Positions 40,101 through 49,100 of a stretch of DNA of 64,000 bases are shown in pieces. Within the stretch, counting starts at the first letter, position 1. Every line of letters starts with the position of its first letter. Source of the stretch: Enoplolaimus lenunculus (taxonomy: Eukaryota; Nematoda; Enoplea; Enoplida; Thoracostomopsidae); contig JASANG010003995.1 in NCBI GenBank assembly GCA_030248215.1, forward strand, positions 62,001-126,000. The letters run 5' to 3'. The notes under the pieces were generated by a model, which was given only the letters and a program-made list of their open reading frames with translations, searched no databases and had not been told where the DNA came from. The position numbers and the translations under genes were made by a program.

Positions 40101-43100
40101 TGCCACTGGTACATACTTTGCCGCGGCGCATTTATTTTGCCTTGCGACTGATTGGTACGGCGATTATTTTGCTTGTAGAAATTATTTGCGTCAACATGCC
40201 AGCTAGTTACGGCAACATTTTATTTAAATGTGCTTTGTTATGAATTTCAAGACTGACGTCAGCTAAGCGGTATCTGGTGCTAATTAGGAAAAAAGCACCA
40301 AGTACCAAAAATTCTGATTATCTACAACTAGGTTTATTTCACCAATATTGTAAAAAATAAAATTGTAACGAATTTTTCGGTGGCATCTATTTTTCATTTT
40401 GCCGTTCCGGTTCCGTTTCCGGTAAATTTTTCAAATTCCGTTTCCGTTGAATTGTAATTCCCGTTGCACCCTGAGGATAATACATCAGTTTTTGCCGGTT
40501 ATAAACTTGCAAATGTCTTTGTATCGATAATTATTTCACTAACATTCGATTCCAATAAGTTAGAATGCATTAAATTTTTTGTCACCGCCCTCGAGTGAGA
40601 TGACTCTTGTGTTTTCGTTAACTGCAATCTTGAAAGGAATTTATTATAAATAGAAAATATTTTTTTGTAATTTTATGTTAATGACCAAGTCTAAGCTATG
40701 TAGTACTATTCGCTCGAAAGTAAATTATACTGTACCTTAACAAGGCAAACAGGTCACATCTCCATTATGTTCAACTTTTAATAATGAAATTCAACGAACG
40801 TAATGGATGTCATGTTTTTTGTCAATCTCCTCACACTTAACGGATTGAAAGTTTACTTAGCCTCGGCCCATCTTAATACGTCCTTGAATTCTAATGTCAT
40901 GGCAAAAAGAGCGCCACTTTCGAATTCAGAAGATCTCATAAAACAATTATGGCCTGTGCTTTGTTTTCGAAGAATTGCTGCCAATGTAGTCAGCATAAAC
41001 AGTATCGTGCTACAAGAACCAGGAGAAATGTCAGTAACACCAAATTACGCGCCAGTTTCAGTTATGTTAATCTGAATTCAAGTTTAATATAACTCAACTT
41101 GTACAGCCATTGTTGCGAAAAGTTTGTGTGGCTGCGTGCCAAGGTGGAGGCAAAGGTTTGGGTTCGGATTTTCCAAAAATTTGCAGTTCAGTTTTTATGT
41201 TTTGTACTGTGGGTCGAACGGTGGATGTCCGTCTGTTCGTCTGAAAAGAATATAAGGAACGGTGAAACCGATTTTGATAAACTTTTTTTATTTGAAAGCC
41301 AATTATCGGGGGTGTTAACCTCGCATTGGGGTTTAAAATTTAAGCCTTTTATTAGCTACAGGGTAATTTGCATAATTAGTTAAACCTAAATTAGGATGTT
41401 CTACATTATTTCACTAATTATTACAGTTACAAGCAATCTAATTTTAACGCTGAAAGGTTTTTGGGTGCGAGGAATCTGAATAGACTGTTTACAAACTTTC
41501 AAAACCGATAATTGAATAGTTAGCTAATAGATATTTTTCATATTAGCATAATTTATAAGCTAAAATTAGAACATTTTGTTTTTGGGTGCGAGCAATCTGA
41601 ATAAACTGTTTACAAACCTTTAAAACTGATAATTGAGTAGTTAGCTAATGAATAATTTGCATATAAGCATAATTGATAAGCCTAAATTAGGCGTTTTTAC
41701 AATATTTCGCTAATTATTAGGGTTACAAGCAATCTAATTTCAGCAATTAAATTGCAGACCTTCAGACCGATAATCAAATAGTTAGCTAAAATTTGCATAT
41801 TAGTTTAGTTGACAAGACAAAGTTAAGACTTGTTAAATTAATTTCAATAATTATTACGGTGACTGGAGGGTTTTTGGGTATGAGGAATCTGAATAAATTT
41901 TTTGCAAACATCCAAAGCCGATCAATGAATAGTTAGCTAATAACTAATTTGCATGTAACCTTAATAGCTTATGTATGTTCGAGCTTCGCTCAATAAATGT
42001 AGTCCCACTACGACTAGTATAAATTACTATTTTTTTGTTTCATTTCAGAAATCTCATAACAAAAATTATGCGAGTGGCATTGCGTTGATATTCTGAAACT
42101 AACTATAGGTGTATCTTAAATTTGCAACATGCAAGATTCGGATTCGGCAAATTATCGAGTTTCGGTTCCACACTACTGTTTGCGTAACTCAGTGGTTAGA
42201 GTAGGGGACAGGTATTCCGTACGTCGTAGGTTCGAGCCCTACCACATCCGCAGCTAAATTCTCGTGAACGGCTCTATGTGATACCGCTTAACTTAAAATT
42301 GCAATCACAAAACGTTAAAAGAACTTCACTGAATCTACGTGTGCTTTTGTAGCAATTTATACTTTACAATTTTTTTAGATGATTACTATTCAGCTCATAT
42401 GTTAAGTCTTATCATGGATATCCTGACGTTTTGCGTGCAACACCACGCATATCACATTCGAAACTATGTGCTTAGCAAAGATTTGCTGAAACGGGCTCTG
42501 GTACAATTGCATTCGAGGCATTCCTTTTTGGTGTTGTGTAAGTTGCTACTATTGAATTTATTTAACTCATATTGGATGCTGTAACAGAAGCAAATTATTA
42601 CGGTCGCGGACAGAAGTATGCACGCAATAATCGGGACGTTTTTGAGGGTTTGCGTTCACAATTTGTAAAGCAATCGCGATTACACTGAATTCTTTCCGTG
42701 ACTATACATGCTAATTATACAGGTTGCCACCACAAAGACTGTTTTGTTTTTGCTGGCTTCATTATTTTTAAGCAAATCGTTTTAATTGATGTAATTGCTT
42801 TAAACGGTTAGTGTTTGCCAGAAGTTGACCGAATCTTGTTTGCAAAATTGTTAATTATCGTCGTAGAAAGAACTTGGGCGGATAGTGAACAATAAAACAC
42901 TTGAAGTGTCATTTTCGGCAAAACAAATCTCTGTGTATACACTGTACAGACGACTTGATATAGTCCGAAAAGTGTGAAAGTGGGTTGTAATTTATGTTTT
43001 TCTGTACTTTGATCACTTCCGAACACAATTTTCGGTTTCTACTTGGTTCTATTGAAAACTAATGCATAGTCATTGTTTAGGTGCATTAAGATTTCTGCGT

Positions 43101-46100
43101 CAAATTATTCAACTCAAAGACGATTTCTACAATCGACACATTGTCAAGCAATCGCTGTTTACACCGGTGGTGCAGTGTTTTATTGCTAACCGTCACAAGT
43201 ACAACTTAATCAATTCGGCACTGCTGGAATTATTTGAATTTATTCGAAACGTATGTATATATTTTTGTTTTATTTTTGTTTGACGCATTTTTTATTATTT
43301 TAAATTCAATATCCAAAGCAATACCAACTCAGTATTACACATTCAACAACGAGGTTGGGAAGCGCTCTAGGCATACAATGGTTATGATTTCAGCGTTTCA
43401 GTTTCTCGTAGCGCATTTATTTATAGCATTTGTGTTTTGTTTTCTGGCAGTAGTACTGAATAATGGTTTTATAGGAAGATATTAATACGCTTTGCGCTTA
43501 TTTTGTGGAGCAACACATAGCAGTTTTCAAAGACATCGACTACGTACAAACATTCAAAGTGCTAAAGCTGCGTTATGAACAGCGTTTGGAACAACGCGCT
43601 GTCAAAGGCAACGTTTCTGATGGGTACGTCATAATATTTTTGAAACGATTTTTTTGTTTTTAGACACAGCTTTCTACGGTATTTTTTATATTATGTGAGT
43701 ATTCGTCAACCGCGTATATAAGTGTTTTCTGATATTTTTTGTTCACATATATATATGTGTGTGTGTTTGTGTGTGTGTATGTGTGTGTGTGGTTATAACA
43801 TGCTACGCTTTTCTAAACCGTCTTTATTTTAGTTTTCGGTCACCGGCTAGTACGCCGCCACTTAGCTTGACAGCAACATCGCCTGGTGCTATAACAGCCG
43901 GTGGCAATCTGATAGGAGCTGGCAGCGTTCTTGGTGGAACAAACGCAACTGTTGGAGTCGGAGGCTTGACATCCCCAGCGACAGGAAACAATGTAACAGC
44001 CGGTAGCGCTTCTATAATTTCAACTACTCTCGGTACTCACGGAGCGACTACTACGTCAGCAGTAACTGCAGCATCACTTCAAGTATCACGGTTTCGAAGA
44101 GACCCGCGCGAACTTGACGAAGATGAAGAAGCATATTTCAATGAAGAAGATGAAGTAAGTCATTTGGCATACCATACCAGAACGATTCGAAATACAAGAC
44201 TGTAAGTGGCCATTTTGATGTACATCGTAGGTTCTTACGCCTGTATTCTGGCATTCCAATTACTATATCACTAGTTTTTTCAACTTTCCACGATATTTAT
44301 TGCATGTATGGATGTGCCGATACCAAAATTTTTGCAGATAACGATGCCGATTTTATTTTTAAAATATGCCGATGCCGATTCCAACTTTAGTACACCATGC
44401 TTAGGGAACAGATTAGATACTACATTACATCATTACGCGAATAATAAACCCTAACCTCCATGAACGATTATAATTTTGTGCCAATGGTTCTTTTAAATTA
44501 ATTTTTTCAAACACAAACGTAAGAGAGATAGCAGTTCCCTCATCAGATACACTTATATGCGCCATGGAATGAAGCTGATAGCATTCCAACTGTCAGTCAT
44601 GTGCGCAAAAAGTATCGGCAAGGAATTGCCGATTATTACCGATGCCGATGTCGATTAATCGGCACGTCACTACTTTCATGAACCGATCTTTGCAATTCAG
44701 AACTTTCCAAACACTTTGGCCGTCTCTAGTGTGTATTAAAGCTTCGTGCCTGATAAAGTTTCTTTAACTACAACAATGCCATAACAATCAAACTGAAGGT
44801 ATTATTCCTGTAGAGTGTTTATTATTAGCCTGCATCTAGGATCCACGTTATATTCACATCCATCCCATGATAAGCTTGTATTTCTTAAATACTATGCAAT
44901 TGTATATTCAGCTCGCTTAGTCTGTAAATACAATAAAATTAAAAGTTAAAATACCAATTTGGTTATTGATGTATAGGTTGAACACTGCTTTAGTCCACAA
45001 AATTCTGCTTGAATATCAGGGTTCAACCGGATACTAAAAACACGGGAGCTGGATATTCAAACGTGAATTTCAACTAAAAATTGAATTGAACAACCTAATT
45101 TAGTACTTACTTGCTATATGTTATAATTTGCACATTCTACTTATCAATCTAGTGTATAATGTTAATAAAAGCCTAGGATTGCTTGAATTTTTAACATTCC
45201 CATTAATTTTGTTCTATATAATGCATTAGCGACAGAAGTTGTGCGATGTCAATTTGAGTAAACCTTAAAATTGTTGCTTCAGGACGAATGGGAGTTTGAG
45301 GAACTGCCGTCAACGACGACCAATTCGGGCAGTGAAGTTGGAACGTTATCTTCGTACGTGGGAAGCTCGGGTATGTGTCCAACAAACGCTGTCAGCCATG
45401 CGCTTACCTCACACCAGCAGGTCTCTGGGTCTTCAGGGCTACCTGTTGCTACAACAACTGTAATGGGCAACGCACAAATCAGTAACTCTTCTTCCCATGC
45501 TGCTGAAGCACAATTTACTCACAAACAATCGTTAATTAGCACAAGTTCGATGCCAAAAGGCGCCAGTCAAAGTGCTGTTGCGACTGGGCAAATGTCAAAA
45601 ACAATAGCTTCTGATGATACTTCTTCGACTGGTGTTTCTTTAGCTTCGCAAGTAGCGTTTTCTCATAATGCAGGCTACGCAGGAGTGCCAAGTGCCGCAG
45701 TAGCTGTTGATAAAGTCGTCGTAGACAATAGTGAATTATCTGTAAACAGCGGTGATTTGCTTAAAGAACAAGAGAATGATCAGCCGACGCTTTCATCAAG
45801 CGTAACGCATCTCGAATTCGACAAGATTGGTAGTGAAGCGCGTCCGGTAGCGGCTTCAGAGAAATTAGGAATCACTGGTGGTTCTGCTACGGAGGGCGAA
45901 ATTCCCTCCACGACTTGGACAGGCGCAAATGCAACTACATCTGAGTTCGACCATGTTCAAAGGTATCCATAATATTATTTGTGCGAAAATTATATACGTT
46001 TGTTTCGCGGAAATTATGCTTTCCGTTTGCTTAATGTTTCTTTAAAAAAACGTCTAAGTTTAACTTTTTGAATTTTGGTGTTATTTATATAATCGTGAAG

Positions 46101-49100
46101 TAGTTCTGCATTGCGAGATGATCTATTTTTGGTATTGTTTATACGCATCGTTTTTTAATTTTATTAATAACGGTAACGCCTATTTGGAACATTTTCTGGT
46201 TGGTTTTAGCTCGGAAAGCAACGAGTCCTCTTCGCCAAACAATTATTTCGATGTTGATACCGAAGTTTCACAACTGAATACGAGTACTGCTGCTCCCATT
46301 AAATTTAAAATCGGTTAGTTTCAAAGTTTTACATTGTACATGTTATGCACTTAAACTAAAATCAAAGCTAACATTAGTGGAATGAGATTGATTCTCCAGT
46401 CGCTTTGTGGTTAAATTTTAGTGATTTGGCATGTTGAGGGCTGTTGCAATATATGCATATAGTGGTTCTCAGGTTTTATATGAAGCTATTGTTATTTTTC
46501 TTTTTATCTTTTTATGCATTTATTGCTGCTGCTCTCAAGCGAACACTGTTGAAAAGATTGAAAATAAATAATTTGCAATCGTTAGGAAGTTAGTACAGGG
46601 TTGACCTGAAGGAGTTTTATAAGAAACCGGCTAACTAGGCTTTTAAGTGGAATCGATCACTTATCTAATAACGCTAATGTTTATTTGCTAAAATACGTGA
46701 TAGTTTATAAAGAATTTTGCTGAGGTATGATTTACGCTTACAAAGTTTGTAAAATTTGCAAGCATTGTCCCTGATAGACAGTGATGGTCTTTGCATTACA
46801 GGAAGTCAACAGTCGGCTGCTGTAAATGTCCAATCTGTAATAAGCAAAGCCAAAACAGCCGATGGCGATAGTTCAGGTGTTACAAAATCCAGCGTCGCAA
46901 TAATCAGCATAGGCAGCATTAATAAAGAAGTCATTGACAGCTTTAGTGGTAGCAATAAATCCAATCAATCTTCGTGTATTTTGTCCGGAAATCGCCACAA
47001 CACCACAAGTCCTGTTTTGTCAATATTAGCCAAAAAGGTACGTCGTGTAGTGTACAGTTGGTTATTATTATTATTATTATTATAATTTTTATTATTATTA
47101 TTATATTATTATTATCATTATTATTATTATTATTATATTATTATTATTATTATTATTATTATGCCAAACTGACATTTGCCCCCGCCAAATTTATCCACTC
47201 GTTCTATAACCGGACCGTTTTTCACGGGTCCGCCGCGAAATCTGTTGGACCCTTCCTGGTGTTTAACTTGTTTCCTTCTTAAATTTCGCTTCACAGTTCG
47301 CAATTCAAAATATCATATATACAAGTCAGTGTCTGGCGAATTGGTTAGGATTGCATAGTGATGCCAGCATTGCAATGTGTTGTGTCTAGTCATGCGCTGA
47401 TTAATCGGCATTTCCGGTTCGGGTAAATTTTTACCGGAAATAAAAGTTTCGCAATTAAATTTGGTCGGTGGAAAATAAGATATTTTACAATTTCCGGTTC
47501 CGGTAATTTTTTCAAATTGCGGTTCGGATTTCGGTAAATTGTAATTCCTGTTGCACCCTGCCAACAGCACTGCAAAAAATCGACGATTTCTTGCCTATAC
47601 TTTTTGCTCTTAGCAATGCGTTGGAATACTTATTTCAAAAACCCGTGTACAACAGTACATCTGACTACGAAACTACTGTCTTTTGCCTTTGTTCTTGAAA
47701 AATAAATTGACTGAAATATACGTACCGTTCTCGTGAAATTCTAGCCGTTTATGGTAGTTGTGTTTTAAATGTTCGCATTTATAATGACTTAAAATATAGT
47801 AATATTACCGGTTCTTTAAGCATCGTTTGGAATCGCCATCGGTATCGTCGTCGGCAAAAATTTTCGTATCATCTTTTTTGTTTAGGGCGGTTTGGTTGAT
47901 TATGATTATGAAGATTCCGATACAGATGAAGAAGACGAAATTTCTACATCTACCAACCAAGCAAATTCGCTAATTGTCACGTTGCCGATGCCTGTGGTTG
48001 AAAAACACATCACCAGCTCGGTGTCTACGGCACAATCTGTTGAGTCGAGGAATGAGGAAAAGCCAAATTCAGTTATTATCGTACCGCCTTACGGAGATTC
48101 TGCGGTTCCGTTTTCGGAAAGCGGAAGTAGAGGAAGAACAGAAAATGTGGCAGCATGCACTAACGTCGCACCTTTAGACGGAACGAGTTGTGAAATCGGT
48201 AAAAAGTTAGCTGTAGATCAATTTAATACTTCTTTAAATATAAGCGCTGGGGCTCTCAAATCAGCAGACAAAGTCGAGGATGATTCAGTGACAGATAGTG
48301 ACTGCTCGGGTACCGTTGCAGATATTCGAGGACCGAAGCTATCCCGCGAATTTGACAATGTTGACGCTATGGAACAAAAGAATTCGTTAACGGTTACCAG
48401 CCGAAATTCTACATGTGATGATTATAACGACAGTGCTGCTGAGAATAATAATTCGACTTGCGAACAACTTGATAGCGAGTGCTGTACAACAAATGAATCA
48501 GCTCAAAACATAACAATGCCAACCTGTACTAGGTACATTGCGGCCGAACAATCATCGGAATCCTTTGAGGGGTATTCATCGACGCTTGTTGACCAAAGTG
48601 ACACCCCCAGCAGTTTACAATGTCAACAGATTAAGAGTAATGATGATCCAAGGTGCAGTGGCGAGAAAAACTCAAAAAATGCAGTGTCAGAATTGTATGG
48701 TGTTTTAAAGTCCAGCAGTGGTACTGAAGTCGATAGCCCAGTTTGTGAGCGTGCAAGCGCCAGTGAGAACAGCAGCAGCAGCAGCAGCAGCAGTACTAGC
48801 TCCGAAAGCCTAGGCAGCTTCAGTAGTGTAAGTTGTACTGAAGTCGATAGCCCAGTTTGTGAGCGTGCAAGCGCCAGTGAGAACAGCAGCAGCAGCAGCA
48901 GCAGCAGTACTAGCTCCGAAAGCCTAGGCAGCTTCAGTAGTGTAAGTAGTGATTGTAGCAGTAGCGGCGATGGTAATAGCTACAGCGTTTGCTACCTTAA
49001 CAACGGCACACACAACCCTGATTATGTCACTGATAGTACAGCAGATTCATCGTTGGGTAAAAACAGCCACGTACAAACTGTTGATAACACACCCGGAAAA

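Noticed and set aside
41103-41140. Separate 5' piece of the SINE family
   Set aside because: Similarity to 59757-59795 is only about 35 bp with gaps, and it is 1 kb from the SINE copy at 42178; too weak to annotate.
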